A stretch of 64,000 nt of DNA from Candidatus Latescibacterota bacterium (GTDB taxonomy: Bacteria; Latescibacterota; UBA2968; UBA8231), in the NCBI GenBank assembly GCA_022826515.1, contig JAJDUT010000005.1, positions 49,179-113,178 of the forward strand, given 5' to 3'. Under the pieces are notes generated by a model that was given only the letters and a program-made list of their open reading frames with translations, was not told where the DNA came from and did not search any database. Below, piece by piece: positions 33,543-43,418 of this stretch. Within the stretch, counting starts at the first letter, position 1, and each line of letters opens with the position of its first letter. The position numbers were made by a program, and so were the translations under genes.

Positions 33543-33911
33543 ATGATTCGGGAATACAGCGTAGTCAAAATGGCAGATAACGCCGGGGCCCGCACAGGTC
33601 GCTGCATTCGCGTACTCGGCGGCTCTCGCAAGCGCTATGCCAGTATTGGCGATCTGATCGTAGTCGCCGTCCACGGCGTAGCGCCGAACGGACCTTTAGA
33701 AGAAGGGCAAGTGGTCAAGGCCGTAGTCGTGCGGACCAAGAAGGAATATCGCCGTCCCGATGGCTCTTATATTCGCTTTGACGACAACGCTGCTGTATTG
33801 GTCAACGACGATAAGGAGCCAACAGGTACTCGCATATTTGGTCCGGTGGCCCGCGAGCTGCGTGAAAAGCAATACATGCGCATTGTATCGCTGGCACCCG
33901 AGGTAGTCTGA
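33543..33911 (+). CDS. rplN: 50S ribosomal protein L14
   Basis: 122 residues, canonical ([33 protein letters not shown]). L14 lies at the intersubunit bridge B8 and is the RsfS contact. Confidence 0.97.
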   Translation: MIREYSVVKMADNAGARTGRCIRVLGGSRKRYASIGDLIVVAVHGVAPNGPLEEGQVVKAVVVRTKKEYRRPDGSYIRFDDNAAVLVNDDKEPTGTRIFGPVARELREKQYMRIVSLAPEVV

Positions 33912-33922
33912 GGAAGAGCGCA

Positions 33923-34240
33923 ATGGACATTCGCAAAGACGATACAATACAGGTCATAAGCGGCAACGACAAAGGGCGGCGCTCGACGGTACTTAGCGTG
34001 TTTAAGGATCGGGAGCGGATCATCGTCGAAGGCGTGAATATGCGCAAACACCACACCCGCCCCACATCGCGCGATCCCCAAGGGGGTATCATTGAGCGCG
34101 AGGCACCCATTCACGTTTCCAATGTCATGATCGTCTGCCCCAAGACTGACCTACCAACGCGCATCGGTCACAAGAAATTGGACAATGGCAAATGCGTGCG
34201 CGTCTCTGTGCGCAGCGGCGAAATGATTGATCCAGAATAA
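33923..34240 (+). CDS. rplX: 50S ribosomal protein L24
   Basis: 105 residues with a KOW motif (DTIQVISGNDKGRR) and NMRKHHTRPT. It is an early assembly protein of the large subunit. Confidence 0.96.
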   Translation: MDIRKDDTIQVISGNDKGRRSTVLSVFKDRERIIVEGVNMRKHHTRPTSRDPQGGIIEREAPIHVSNVMIVCPKTDLPTRIGHKKLDNGKCVRVSVRSGEMIDPE

Positions 34241-34243
34241 GCC

Positions 34244-34789
34244 ATGTACGAAGCCAGACTCAAAAAACACTACCGAGAAGAGGTGCTGCCTCAGCTTAAG
34301 ACCCGCTTCTCATTTAAAAACGACATGCAGGTACCGTGCCTGCAGAAGGTCATCGTCAATATGGGTGTCGGTGAGGCAGTGCAGGAGCCTAAAGCGCTTG
34401 AAGGTGCGGTGTTCGAATTGACGGCGATCACCGGTCAAAAGCCCGCCATCCGCCACGCCAAGAAGGCGATTTCAAACTTCAAGTTGCGCGTCGGTATGCC
34501 GGTCGGCTGCATGGTCACCTTGCGGGGGGCGCGCATGTACGATTTTCTCGACCGCTTGATCAGTTTCGCCTTGCCGCAGGTGCGAGATTTTCGCGGGGTT
34601 CCTCCTAGAAGCTTCGACGGACGCGGCAACTACAATCTAGGCATCAAGGAGCAGATCATATTCCCCGAGATCAACTACGATATGATCAACCAAGTCCGGG
34701 GCATGAATATCACCATCGTCACCTCGGCCAAAAGCGACGAGGAAGGCCGAGAGTTGCTCCAGTTGTTGGGCATACCCTTTAGTCAATAG
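34244..34789 (+). CDS. rplE: 50S ribosomal protein L5
   Basis: 181 residues with [10 protein letters not shown], the P-loop-like [16 protein letters not shown] and [15 protein letters not shown]. It binds 5S rRNA. It starts 3 bases after rplX. Confidence 0.97.
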   Translation: MYEARLKKHYREEVLPQLKTRFSFKNDMQVPCLQKVIVNMGVGEAVQEPKALEGAVFELTAITGQKPAIRHAKKAISNFKLRVGMPVGCMVTLRGARMYDFLDRLISFALPQVRDFRGVPPRSFDGRGNYNLGIKEQIIFPEINYDMINQVRGMNITIVTSAKSDEEGRELLQLLGIPFSQ

Positions 34790-34807
34790 AGTTGGAAGAA
34801 CCTGCTA

Positions 34808-34993
34808 ATGCCAAAAAAATGCTTGATAGCCAAAGCGCAGCGCAAACCTAAGTTTTCCTCGCGAGCCTATACCCGTTGCCATCGCTGTGGGCGTCCGCGT
34901 GCAGTATATCGCAAGTTCGGACTGTGCCGCATCTGTTTTCGCGAGTTGGCCCTCAAGGGCGAGATTCCGGGTGTTAGCAAGGCAAGCTGGTAG
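34808..34993 (+). CDS. rpsN: 30S ribosomal protein S14, zinc-binding type Z
   Basis: 61 residues with two CxxC pairs (CHRC and CRIC), the short zinc form of S14 and not the ~100-residue proteobacterial form. Confidence 0.96.
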   Translation: MPKKCLIAKAQRKPKFSSRAYTRCHRCGRPRAVYRKFGLCRICFRELALKGEIPGVSKASW

Positions 34994-35011
34994 TAAGTTG
35001 GAGAAATCAAT

Positions 35012-35410
35012 ATGAGCATGACAGATCCCCTAGCGGATATGTTGACCCGCATTCGCAACGCTTGTAGCGCCAAGCATTCGAGAGTTGACGTGCCCGCCTC
35101 TAAGCTGAAGCGCGAAGTGGCTCGCGTATTAGCCGAGTCCCGTTTTATCGACAACTTCGCTTTTATCGAAGACGGCAAGCAGGGCATTTTGCGGCTCTAT
35201 CTGCGCTTCGATCAGAATGACAATAGCATCATTCGCGGGCTAGAGCGCGTCAGTAAGCCCGGGTTGCGTCAATATGCGGGTAAAACCGATATCCCGCGTG
35301 TGCTCCGCGGCCTAGGCATCGCCATCATTTCCACCTCTAAGGGAGTGATGACGGATAAACAAGCGAGGATGAGCGGCGTAGGCGGCGAAATCCTCTGTAG
35401 CGTCTGGTAA
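35012..35410 (+). CDS. rpsH: 30S ribosomal protein S8
   Basis: 132 residues: DPLADMLTRIRNA at the start, and GLGIAIISTSKGVMTDKQAR with GGEILCSVW at the end, all canonical. In E. coli it represses the spc operon. Confidence 0.97.
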   Translation: MSMTDPLADMLTRIRNACSAKHSRVDVPASKLKREVARVLAESRFIDNFAFIEDGKQGILRLYLRFDQNDNSIIRGLERVSKPGLRQYAGKTDIPRVLRGLGIAIISTSKGVMTDKQARMSGVGGEILCSVW

Positions 35411-35435
35411 ATGAAGCCACTGGGAGAATGTTAGA

Positions 35436-35993
35436 TTGTCGCGCATAGGCAACAAATCCCTTCCCCTACCGCAGGGCGTTGAAGTCGCGTTGGCTCCTGC
35501 CAAGGTCTCCGTAAAAGGGCCAAGAGGCCAGTTACAGGTGCCGTTTGTCGCTGAGTACCTCGCTGTGGCTCAGCAAGACAGCGTTTTAACGGTAACGCGG
35601 AAAAGCGAAAGCAAACAGGCTCGCTCCCTACACGGATTGACCCGAACCTTGATCGCCAACGCGGTCGAAGGAGTCTCCGAGGGTTTTTTCAAGAACTTGG
35701 ATCTATTCGGCGTAGGGTACCGGGCTGAGGTCCAAGGCAAACAACTAGTGCTCCACGTAGGTTATTCGCATCCAGTGATCTACGAGGTGCCCGAGGAGAT
35801 CCAAGTCGAAGTGTCCCCAGGTGCGGGTGGGGCACAAGCCCGCATCGTCGTCCGGGGCATCGACAAGCAACTCGTGGGTCAGGTGGCCGCCGATATCCGC
35901 TTCAAACGTCGCCCGGAGCCCTACAAGGGCAAGGGGATCCGCTATGAGAACGAGACTATTCACTGGAAACAGGGCAAGGCGGCCGTAGGCTAA
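35436..35993 (+). CDS. rplF: 50S ribosomal protein L6
   Basis: 185 residues from a TTG start (SRIGNKSLPLPQGVE). The two L6 repeats are visible and the C-terminus has RPEPYKGKGIRYENE. Its stop overlaps the rplR start by one base. Confidence 0.97.
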   Translation: MSRIGNKSLPLPQGVEVALAPAKVSVKGPRGQLQVPFVAEYLAVAQQDSVLTVTRKSESKQARSLHGLTRTLIANAVEGVSEGFFKNLDLFGVGYRAEVQGKQLVLHVGYSHPVIYEVPEEIQVEVSPGAGGAQARIVVRGIDKQLVGQVAADIRFKRRPEPYKGKGIRYENETIHWKQGKAAVG

Positions 35994-36367
35994 TGAAAGA
36001 CAAAAAACACTTGGTAGAGAATCGGCAGCGGCGGCAGCGACGGCGACACCGGCTGCGCAAGATCGTCTCCGGTACGCCCACGCGTCCGCGCATGGTGGTG
36101 CATCGTTCCTTGCGCCATATCGAGGTGCAGCTAGTCGACGACGTGGCGGGTCATTCCCTTTTAGGGCTTTCCACTCAGTCTCAGGAGCTAAGGGAACGGC
36201 AGTTTGACAGTCGCGTGGCGCAAGGGCAGGAGGTTGGCAAAATGGTCGCTGCTAAAGCGCGCGAAAAAGGCATTGAACAGGTCGTCTTTGACCGTGGCGG
36301 ATTTCTCTATCACGGGGTGGTCAAAGCCGTGGCCGACGGAGCGCGTGAAGCTGGATTGAATTTCTAA
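35993..36367 (+). CDS. rplR: 50S ribosomal protein L18
   Basis: 124 residues with [20 protein letters not shown] and [21 protein letters not shown]. It is the 5S rRNA-binding protein. Start and stop overlap in TAATG with rplF. Confidence 0.96.
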   Translation: MKDKKHLVENRQRRQRRRHRLRKIVSGTPTRPRMVVHRSLRHIEVQLVDDVAGHSLLGLSTQSQELRERQFDSRVAQGQEVGKMVAAKAREKGIEQVVFDRGGFLYHGVVKAVADGAREAGLNF

Positions 36368-36378
36368 GGGAGAACGGC

Positions 36379-36912
36379 GTGGCGAAAGCAGATACTAGCA
36401 AAGCGAAATCCGACCCCAGCGGTACAGAGCTGAGCGAGGTTGTCGTCCAAAACAGCATCAAGCGAGTTTCGCATGTGCGCAAGGGTGGTCGGCGCTTCAG
36501 CTTTAGTGCGATGGTCGTAGTTGGCGACCGCAATGGCCGAGTGGGATTTGGTGCTGGCAAGGCCGGCGAGATCGCCGAGGCCATCCGCAAGGGGGCCGAG
36601 GCGGCGAAAAAAAACGTCTTCGAGGTCCCGGTGACCGATGGGACCATACCGCATGAGATCATCGGGGCCTTCGGCGCAGCCAAAGTCCTTTTTAAGCCAG
36701 CTACTCCAGGGACCGGAATCATCGCCAGCGGTGGCACCCGCATCGTACTGGAGTTGGCCGGCGTCCACGATATTCTGACCAAATCCCTCGGATCCAACAA
36801 CGTGCAGAATTCAGTGAAGGCGACCGTCAAAGCACTGGCACAACTGCGCAGTGCCGAGATGATCGCTCGGGAACGCGGGGTACCGGTAGAATCGCTCCGC
36901 GCTTGGGATTGA
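36379..36912 (+). CDS. rpsE: 30S ribosomal protein S5
   Basis: 177 residues from a GTG start. The dsRBD-like domain begins [18 protein letters not shown], and [12 protein letters not shown] follows. The N-terminus carries a polar extension ([14 protein letters not shown]). Confidence 0.96.
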   Translation: MAKADTSKAKSDPSGTELSEVVVQNSIKRVSHVRKGGRRFSFSAMVVVGDRNGRVGFGAGKAGEIAEAIRKGAEAAKKNVFEVPVTDGTIPHEIIGAFGAAKVLFKPATPGTGIIASGGTRIVLELAGVHDILTKSLGSNNVQNSVKATVKALAQLRSAEMIARERGVPVESLRAWD

Positions 36913-36918
36913 CAGCCA

Positions 36919-37101
36919 ATGAAACTGGTCATTACGCAGCGGCGCAGTGCCATCGGTCGCGCCAAAGGTCAAAAGGCGACGATCGCGGCTTTGGGAATCA
37001 AGCGCCTGTATCAACAGGTCGTCCACGACGACACGCCTCAGATTCGGGGTATGATCGCCAAAGTCAAACATCTGGTTTCAGTTGAGGAAGTAGCAAATTA
37101 A
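36919..37101 (+). CDS. rpmD: 50S ribosomal protein L30
   Basis: 60 residues, canonical (LVITQRRSAIGRAKGQK, IRGMIAKVKHLV). It lies 6 bases after rpsE. Confidence 0.95.
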   Translation: MKLVITQRRSAIGRAKGQKATIAALGIKRLYQQVVHDDTPQIRGMIAKVKHLVSVEEVAN

Positions 37102-37114
37102 GCGAGAGCGTGCC

Positions 37115-37564
37115 ATGCGTCTAGAAAATATAAAATGCCCTCCGGGGTCTAAGCGGAACCGCAAGCGACTGGGGCAGGGGCCAGGTTCGGGGACGGGCAA
37201 AACCGCGGGCAAAGGCCACAAAGGTCAGCGGGCTAGGTCCGGTGCTAGACGAGGCAACCGCGTTGGGTTTACTGGTGGTTCGCTGCCGTTGTTTCGCCAC
37301 ATCCCCAAGGTGGGTTTTTCCAACCACAAATTCAAAACGACCTACCAGATCGTCAATCTGCGGGATCTCGAAGAGCGGGGACTCAGCGGAGAAGTCGGGC
37401 CAGAGCAAATGGCGGCTGCCGGATTGATCGCCAAGCCAGCGGGGCTGCTGAAGGTCCTAGGCGAAGGGGAACTGAGTCAGCCGCTGACGGTTAAGGCGCA
37501 CAAATTCTCCACTGCGGCAGCAGAGAAAATTGCCAAAGCGGGCGGCCAAGCCGAGGTGATTTGA
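37115..37564 (+). CDS. rplO: 50S ribosomal protein L15
   Basis: 149 residues with the glycine-rich N-terminal extension (RLGQGPGSGTGKTAGKGHKG) and QPLTVKAHKFS at the C-terminal domain. Its stop overlaps the secY ATG by one base. Confidence 0.96.
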   Translation: MRLENIKCPPGSKRNRKRLGQGPGSGTGKTAGKGHKGQRARSGARRGNRVGFTGGSLPLFRHIPKVGFSNHKFKTTYQIVNLRDLEERGLSGEVGPEQMAAAGLIAKPAGLLKVLGEGELSQPLTVKAHKFSTAAAEKIAKAGGQAEVI

Positions 37565-38907
37565 TGCAATTGGTGCAGAGTTTCCAAAACTGCTTCAAAA
37601 TTCCCGATTTGCGGCGTCGCATCCTCTTCACTTTAGGGCTTTTGATCGTCTATCGCATCGGTGGCCAGATCACGGTCCCCGGCGTCGAGTTGGTCGTGCT
37701 CAAAGAGTACTTTGAAAGCGCTGGTAACACTCTCTTTGGGCTGTACGACATGTTCGTGGGTGGTGCCTTTACCCGTGGGACGATCTTCGCTTTGGGCATT
37801 ATGCCCTATATTAGTGCCTCAATCATTTTGCAGTTGCTAGGCGCAGTTATTCCCTACTTCCAGAAATTGCAGCGCGAAGGCGAAGAGGGGCGCAAGAAAA
37901 TTACTCAGTACACGCGCTATGGTACGGTCTTTCTAGCGGCTGCTCAATCCTACGGCGTCAGTTTTTTCATTACCAGTATCAAGGCCCCGTACTCGGGTCA
38001 GCCAGCCGTTGCCGACCCAGGCATTGGCTTTACGCTGGCGACCATGCTGACAATTACCACTGGCACGATCTTTATCATGTGGTTGGGCGAGCAGATCACG
38101 GAACGCGGTATTGGCAACGGCATTTCCCTGATCATTTTCATCGGCATCATCGCCGAGTTGCCCTACGCAATCAATCAGGAATACAATCTCTTTATCATCA
38201 ACCGCGGTTTCAGCAAGAATATTATTGAAGAGATATTCCTCATCGCGCTCATGTTTGCCGTAGTGGCCTTTGTGATCTTGTTGACTCAGGGCTTGCGCAA
38301 AATTCCCGTGCAGTACGCCAAGCGCGTCGTCGGGCGTCGGGTTTACGGCGGCCAGACTACGCACATTCCGCTGCGGATCAACACCGCGGGCGTGATTCCG
38401 ATCATATTTGCCCAGTCGATTATGTTTCTGCCCGGCACGATCACGCAGATGTTCCCAGGCCATGAATTCATGCTGGCGATTGGTTCGTTTTTCTCGACTG
38501 AATCCTTGTTTTATTGGTTTGTCTATGGGCTAATGATCATCTTCTTTTGTTATTTTTATACTGCCATCGTCATGGATCCCAATCAGCTCTCTGACAACAT
38601 GAAAAAGCACGGGGGATTCATTCCTGGAGTCCGCCCCGGTCCCCGGACTGCCCAGCACATTGATGGCATTATGACGCGCATTACTCTGCCGGGCTCTATT
38701 GCCCTCGCTATGGTGGCCATCTTTCCTTTCTTCGTCACTAGGCAATTCAACGTGGCTCCTTCTTTTGCCCAGTTTTTTGGTGGGACAGGGCTTTTGATCG
38801 TCGTTGGCGTGGCTTTAGATACCTTGCAGCAGTTAGAGTCCCAGCTAATGACGCGCCACTACGAGGGATTTATGAAGCGAGGCAAGATCCAGGGACGCCG
38901 TGGCTAA
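37564..38907 (+). CDS. secY: Preprotein translocase subunit SecY
   Basis: About 447 residues with ten hydrophobic helices. The plug and pore region and the conserved GIGNGISLIIF and IPGVRPG motifs are present. The usual partners adk, map and infA do not follow; rpmJ starts 21 bases later. Confidence 0.96.
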   Translation: MQLVQSFQNCFKIPDLRRRILFTLGLLIVYRIGGQITVPGVELVVLKEYFESAGNTLFGLYDMFVGGAFTRGTIFALGIMPYISASIILQLLGAVIPYFQKLQREGEEGRKKITQYTRYGTVFLAAAQSYGVSFFITSIKAPYSGQPAVADPGIGFTLATMLTITTGTIFIMWLGEQITERGIGNGISLIIFIGIIAELPYAINQEYNLFIINRGFSKNIIEEIFLIALMFAVVAFVILLTQGLRKIPVQYAKRVVGRRVYGGQTTHIPLRINTAGVIPIIFAQSIMFLPGTITQMFPGHEFMLAIGSFFSTESLFYWFVYGLMIIFFCYFYTAIVMDPNQLSDNMKKHGGFIPGVRPGPRTAQHIDGIMTRITLPGSIALAMVAIFPFFVTRQFNVAPSFAQFFGGTGLLIVVGVALDTLQQLESQLMTRHYEGFMKRGKIQGRRG

Positions 38908-38928
38908 ACCCCACTTGGAGCGAGTACC

Positions 38929-39045
38929 GTGAAAGTTAGAGCATCCGTCAGCAAGCGCTGTAACGAGTGTAAAATCGTCCGTCGGCACGGGGTTGTGCGC
39001 GTTATATGCAAGCGCAATCCCCGCCACAAACAGAGACAAGGCTGA
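38929..39045 (+). CDS. rpmJ: 50S ribosomal protein L36
   Basis: 38 residues from a GTG start: [19 protein letters not shown]. The four-ligand zinc site is Cys11, Cys14, Cys27 and His32 (the C+ form). It ends with a short extra tail (QRQG). Confidence 0.93.
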   Translation: MKVRASVSKRCNECKIVRRHGVVRVICKRNPRHKQRQG

Positions 39046-39056
39046 GGAATAACACT

Positions 39057-39437
39057 ATGGCGCGCATAGCAGGTGTAGATTTACCCCGCGACAAGCGGGT
39101 CGCCATCGCATTGACTTATATCTTTGGCATTGGGCACACAACGGCCAGTCGCATCGCCTCCCAAGCGAGGATTGAGCCCCAAACCCGCATCAACGAGTTG
39201 AGCGAAGATCAGGTCAGCAGTTTGCGCTCGATCATTGAGGTCAGCCACAAGGTCGAAGGTAGTCTGCGCGGCGAAACCACCATGAATATCAAGCGGCTGA
39301 TGGACATCGGCTGCTATCGGGGTTTGCGGCATCGCCGCGGGCTGCCGGCCAACGGCCAGCGCACCAAGACCAACGCCCGCACGCGCAAGGGGCCGCGGCG
39401 AGCCATTGCCGGCAAGAAAAAGGCCCCAGTTAAGTAG
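39057..39437 (+). CDS. rpsM: 30S ribosomal protein S13
   Basis: 126 residues starting [15 protein letters not shown], with the H2TH motif and the basic tail ([17 protein letters not shown]) that reaches the P-site tRNA. Confidence 0.97.
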   Translation: MARIAGVDLPRDKRVAIALTYIFGIGHTTASRIASQARIEPQTRINELSEDQVSSLRSIIEVSHKVEGSLRGETTMNIKRLMDIGCYRGLRHRRGLPANGQRTKTNARTRKGPRRAIAGKKKAPVK

Positions 39438-39463
39438 ATAACCCAAACGGAGAGGATTGACCT

Positions 39464-39850
39464 TTGCCGCCCGAAAGACGCAGACGCAAGAAAGCAAAAC
39501 AGGTAGAGGCTGTGGGCGTGGCGCATATTCTGGCCACGTTCAACAATACGATTATCACTCTTACCGATACTAGGGGCAATGTGATTTCTTGGGCGACCCC
39601 AGGGAAAATGAGCATCAGGGGCAGTCGCAAATCTACGCCCTTTGCCGGCCAGATCGCCGCTGAAAAGGCCGCTCAAGAAGCCATGAATATGGGATTGCGC
39701 CGCGTGGAGGTCTGGGTCAAGGGGCCGGGGGTAGGGCGCGAGTCCGCCATCCGCGCTTTGCAAAACGCCGGGCTCGAGATTTCCGCCATCCGCGACGTGA
39801 CGCCCATGCCGCACAACGGCTGTCGGCCGCCCAAGCGTCGCCGCGTTTAG
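39464..39850 (+). CDS. rpsK: 30S ribosomal protein S11
   Basis: 128 residues from a TTG start. [16 protein letters not shown] and the C-terminal [16 protein letters not shown] are canonical. S11 is on the platform near the anti-Shine-Dalgarno region. Confidence 0.97.
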   Translation: MPPERRRRKKAKQVEAVGVAHILATFNNTIITLTDTRGNVISWATPGKMSIRGSRKSTPFAGQIAAEKAAQEAMNMGLRRVEVWVKGPGVGRESAIRALQNAGLEISAIRDVTPMPHNGCRPPKRRRV

Positions 39851-39866
39851 AGGAGCTAACTACGTT

Positions 39867-40493
39867 ATGAGCAGGCATACAGGTCCCAATTGTCGCTTCT
39901 GCCGCCGGGAAGGAGCTAAACTCTTCCTCAAGGGCGAGCGCTGCAATCTCGAAAAATGCTCCTTTGAGCGGCGTAGCTATGCCCCGGGCCAACACGGTCA
40001 GGGCTTGCGGCGCAAGCAGTCCGACTACAGCGTACAGCTACGGGCCAAGCAAAAACTGGCTCGGCTCTACGGAATCCGCGAAGGCCAGTTCCGAGGCTAT
40101 TACAAGGAGGCATCGCGCGTGCCGGGCGTTAGTGGCGAAAACTTGTTGCGCCTGTTAGAGCGCCGCCTCGACAACATTGTCTATCGGCTCGGTTTCGCGC
40201 CGTCGCGCAAGGCCGCGCGCCAGTTAGTGCGCCACAACCACATCGTGGTAAACGGCAAACGGGTTAATATTCCTTCCTACCTGACCCGGATGGGCGATGT
40301 GGTACAGGTCGCCCAACGCAGTCGCCAGCTAGAAGCCATTCACGAATCGCTGCGCCGTTCGCGGGAGACTGTGCCTTGGCTGGCGATAGATAAGGTCAAC
40401 CTGACTGGAACTGTAGCAGAGGTTCCCAGCCGTGAAGACATCCCCACGGTCGCCGAAGAACAATTGGTCATCGAATTTTATTCTCGCGTCTAA
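39867..40493 (+). CDS. rpsD: 30S ribosomal protein S4
   Basis: 208 residues. The N-terminal zinc knuckle has four cysteines (CRFC, then C and C in ERCNLEKCSFE). The S4 RNA-binding domain has RLDNIVYRLGFAPSRKAARQ. In E. coli it represses the alpha operon. Confidence 0.97.
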   Translation: MSRHTGPNCRFCRREGAKLFLKGERCNLEKCSFERRSYAPGQHGQGLRRKQSDYSVQLRAKQKLARLYGIREGQFRGYYKEASRVPGVSGENLLRLLERRLDNIVYRLGFAPSRKAARQLVRHNHIVVNGKRVNIPSYLTRMGDVVQVAQRSRQLEAIHESLRRSRETVPWLAIDKVNLTGTVAEVPSREDIPTVAEEQLVIEFYSRV

Positions 40494-40536
40494 AGTTTTA
40501 CTCCGCCCAATCCATCAAGGGGCAAGAGGCTAAAGT

Positions 40537-41553
40537 ATGAAATTAGAAGGTCTCCAGATGCCGAAGCTGGCCGAGGTCGAAAAAGAAAGCCTCAGCGACA
40601 CTTATGGCATGTTTGTCGTCGAACCGCTCGAGCGCGGTTTTGGCGTTTCTATGGGGCACGCCCTGCGCCGCGTCTTGCTGTCCTTTATTCAAGGAGCCGC
40701 GATCAAGCAAGTCAATATCGAAGGCGTGCATCACGAATTTTCCACAATTGAAGGGGTGCGCGAGGATGTGCCGGAGATCGTGCGCAACTTCAAGGAAGTG
40801 GCACTTCGCTATAGTGGCGAAGAGGATCGCGTCTTGCGCGTCGAGCGCACGACAGCAGGAGCCTTGGTGGCCAAGGATATAGAAGTGGACCCCAGGGTCG
40901 AGGTTCTGAATCCCGACCTACACATTGCCACCTTGGATAAAGGGGCTTCTCTGAAAATGGAACTAACGGTTGGCTGCGGTCGCGGCTACCTGTTCGCCGA
41001 GGAGAACAAAATCCCCGAGCAGCCCATTGGTGCTATTCCTCTCGATACAAACTATTCGCCGGTTCTCAAGGTCCACTACGATATCGAGAACGCACGCGTC
41101 GGGCGGCGCACCGACTACGACAAGCTGATTATGGAAGTCTGGACCGATGGCTCAGTTCATCCCGAAGACGCCATGTCCCAAGCCGCCCAAATCCTGACTG
41201 AACACCTAAACCTTTTTATTAATTTTACAGAAGAGCCCGAAGGCATTGAGGAAAAGGAAGTTGACGAAGATGCCAAGAAGATCGTTCAACTCTTGCAAAC
41301 GCCTGTCGAAGAGATTGAATTGACGGTGCGCTCGGCCAACTGCCTCAAAGCCGCCGGGATCACCCATCTCAGGGACTTGGTGTCGCGCACGGAGGCCGAG
41401 ATGTTGCAGTATCGCAACTTCGGCCGCAAATCGCTCAACGAGTTGCAGAAAATACTCGAGGAAAACAATCTTAGCTGGGGTATGGACCTGACTCCGTACG
41501 ACGGTATTGAGATCGACCAAACAGCGGACAATTCGCTGGCGGAAGAATTCTAG
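40537..41553 (+). CDS. rpoA: RNA polymerase subunit alpha
   Basis: 338 residues. The N-terminal assembly domain has [21 protein letters not shown] flexible linker and the C-terminal domain follow ([35 protein letters not shown]). The C-terminal domain binds UP elements and activators. ATG 40537 is used; ATG 40558 is a less likely alternative. Confidence 0.97.
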   Translation: MKLEGLQMPKLAEVEKESLSDTYGMFVVEPLERGFGVSMGHALRRVLLSFIQGAAIKQVNIEGVHHEFSTIEGVREDVPEIVRNFKEVALRYSGEEDRVLRVERTTAGALVAKDIEVDPRVEVLNPDLHIATLDKGASLKMELTVGCGRGYLFAEENKIPEQPIGAIPLDTNYSPVLKVHYDIENARVGRRTDYDKLIMEVWTDGSVHPEDAMSQAAQILTEHLNLFINFTEEPEGIEEKEVDEDAKKIVQLLQTPVEEIELTVRSANCLKAAGITHLRDLVSRTEAEMLQYRNFGRKSLNELQKILEENNLSWGMDLTPYDGIEIDQTADNSLAEEF

Positions 41554-41555
41554 CC

Positions 41556-41981
41556 ATGAGACACGGAAAAAAAATAGCCAAACTGGGGCGCACGGCTCCG
41601 CATCGCAAAGCTATGTTGTCCAACATGATGGCCTCGCTCTTTATCAACGAGCGCATCACCACCACTCAGACGCGTGCTAAAGAACTCAAGCGCACGGCCG
41701 AGCGGGTGCTGACTTGTGCGAAGAAAGGCGACTTGCACGCCCGTCGCCAAGTGTTGCGCGTCATAGCCGACAAGCAGGTGGTCGCCAAGCTGTTTGACGA
41801 ACTCGGCCCGCGCTACAAAAGCCGCAACGGAGGCTATACGCGCGTCATCAAGTTGGGCCCGCGGCGCGGCGACGGGGCATTTATGAGCATCGTCGAGCTT
41901 GTGGATCGCCCTAGGGAAGCCGCAGAAGAGACTCAGCAGGCCGAGACTGCAGCAGAAGAGGCTCCTAAGGCCGAAGAATAA
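41556..41981 (+). CDS. rplQ: 50S ribosomal protein L17
   Basis: 141 residues: canonical [12 protein letters not shown] and [13 protein letters not shown], then an acidic Ala/Glu tail of about 25 residues ([18 protein letters not shown]) beyond the conserved core. It is the last gene of the ribosomal run. Confidence 0.96.
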   Translation: MRHGKKIAKLGRTAPHRKAMLSNMMASLFINERITTTQTRAKELKRTAERVLTCAKKGDLHARRQVLRVIADKQVVAKLFDELGPRYKSRNGGYTRVIKLGPRRGDGAFMSIVELVDRPREAAEETQQAETAAEEAPKAEE

Positions 41982-42006
41982 GGTGGGCGTCCAAAGGTAA
42001 GTAGTG

Positions 42007-42046
42007 ACGGGGCAAGATGATGACCATCTTGCCCCGTTTGCATTTT
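42007..42046 (+). terminator. Strong intrinsic terminator closing the ribosomal run
   Basis: A perfect 13-bp stem (42007-42019 / 42025-42037) around the 5-base loop ATGAC, followed by TTGCATTTT. Confidence 0.9.
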
Positions 42047-42059
42047 AGATAGAGAGCAC

Positions 42060-43418
42060 GTGAAACGAGGAGATCGCATCGAGGTCGAGGTCGCCGCGCT
42101 CACCACCAAGGGCGACGGAATGGCTTACGTCGGGCACCGCGAGGTCGTCGTGCGTCAGGCTGTTCCTGGAGACCGGGTCGCCGCCCGGATCGTAAAGAAG
42201 CGCAAGGGGCGCTTTGAGGCCGAGGTAGAAGAGTTCCTTATAGAGGGCTACAAACGCGAGGAGCCTCCCTGCACTCATTTCGGACATTGCGGCGGCTGTC
42301 GCTGGCAGGAATTGCCTTATGCGGCCCAGCTTGCCGTCAAGGAGCAGATGGTCGCTAGCGCATTGGCAACCAGTGGCCTGACGCTGCCGACCGCCGCGCC
42401 GATTCTGCCCAGTCCGACCCCCTTTTTCTATCGCAACAAGATGGAATTTTCCTTTGGTACGGATCGCGCGGGCTTGTTGCAACTGGGCTTGCACGTGCGC
42501 GGGCGTTTCAATTGGATCTTCGATGTCGAAGAGTGCCATCTACAATCTGACACTTCCAACCGCATCGTCGGAGCAGTACGTCGCATCAGCCAAGCGTTGG
42601 GCCTGAGCGCGTACGACCTAAAGCGGCATCAAGGGCTATTGCGATTCTTAGTCATCCGCGAGGGCAAGCGGAGCGGGGAAGTAATGGTCAACCTCGTCGT
42701 GTCCGCGTATCCCGACCGAGGCGTCCAACAGCTCGCCGAGCAATTGTTGGATGCCGTACCTGAAATTGACGTTTTGCTCGTCACCTTACACACCGGCAAG
42801 GCCCAAGTCGCAGCCGGGGAGCGCGAGTTTGTGCTCAAGGGAAGCGGGCGCATCACTGAAGTGTGCGCTGGCCTCGAATTCGACATTTCTCCCCAGTCCT
42901 TTTTTCAAACAAATTCGCTGCAAGCCGAGCGGCTCTACGAGGTCATAGCCCGCGTGGCCGGGCCGCAAAAGGCGGTGTTAGATTTGTACTGTGGCACCGG
43001 CAGCATCAGCCTGCTGTTGGCGCGCCAGTCCCAGTTTGTGTTGGGCATCGAAGTGGTCGCTGAAGCAGTGGAGGATGCCAAGCGCAACGCCGTGTGCAAT
43101 CAGATAGAAAACTGCGAGTTTATGGTCGGCGCAGCCGAGGACATACTGGGGGAATTGGCGGTACAAGGCCAGCATTTTGATCTGGCCGTCGTCGATCCCC
43201 CGAGACCTGGGAGCCACAAAAAGGCGCTGGCCGGTCTGTGCGCGTTGGCACCGCCGCGCATTATTTACGTCTCCTGTAATGTCCACGCACTAGCCGGTGA
43301 TTTGCGTACCTTGGGTCAGGCTGGTTACGGCGTCCGCAGCGTGCAGCCCGTAGATATGTTTCCCCAAACGCCGCACTGCGAAGTGGTCGTCGAGTTGTGC
43401 AAGCAGGTTGTCTCGTGA
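42060..43418 (+). CDS. rlmD: 23S rRNA (uracil-5-)-methyltransferase RlmD/RumA
   Basis: 452 residues from a GTG start. An N-terminal TRAM RNA-binding domain (VAALTTKGDGMAYV) is followed by an Fe-S site: Cys71, Cys77, Cys80 and Cys159. That matches the spacing of E. coli RumA C74, C80, C83 and C162. The SAM-binding block is LDLYCGTGSISLLLA, and the catalytic Cys406 is in YVSCNVHAL. It makes m5U in 23S rRNA. Its stop overlaps the next start in GTGA. Confidence 0.9.
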   Translation: MKRGDRIEVEVAALTTKGDGMAYVGHREVVVRQAVPGDRVAARIVKKRKGRFEAEVEEFLIEGYKREEPPCTHFGHCGGCRWQELPYAAQLAVKEQMVASALATSGLTLPTAAPILPSPTPFFYRNKMEFSFGTDRAGLLQLGLHVRGRFNWIFDVEECHLQSDTSNRIVGAVRRISQALGLSAYDLKRHQGLLRFLVIREGKRSGEVMVNLVVSAYPDRGVQQLAEQLLDAVPEIDVLLVTLHTGKAQVAAGEREFVLKGSGRITEVCAGLEFDISPQSFFQTNSLQAERLYEVIARVAGPQKAVLDLYCGTGSISLLLARQSQFVLGIEVVAEAVEDAKRNAVCNQIENCEFMVGAAEDILGELAVQGQHFDLAVVDPPRPGSHKKALAGLCALAPPRIIYVSCNVHALAGDLRTLGQAGYGVRSVQPVDMFPQTPHCEVVVELCKQVVS

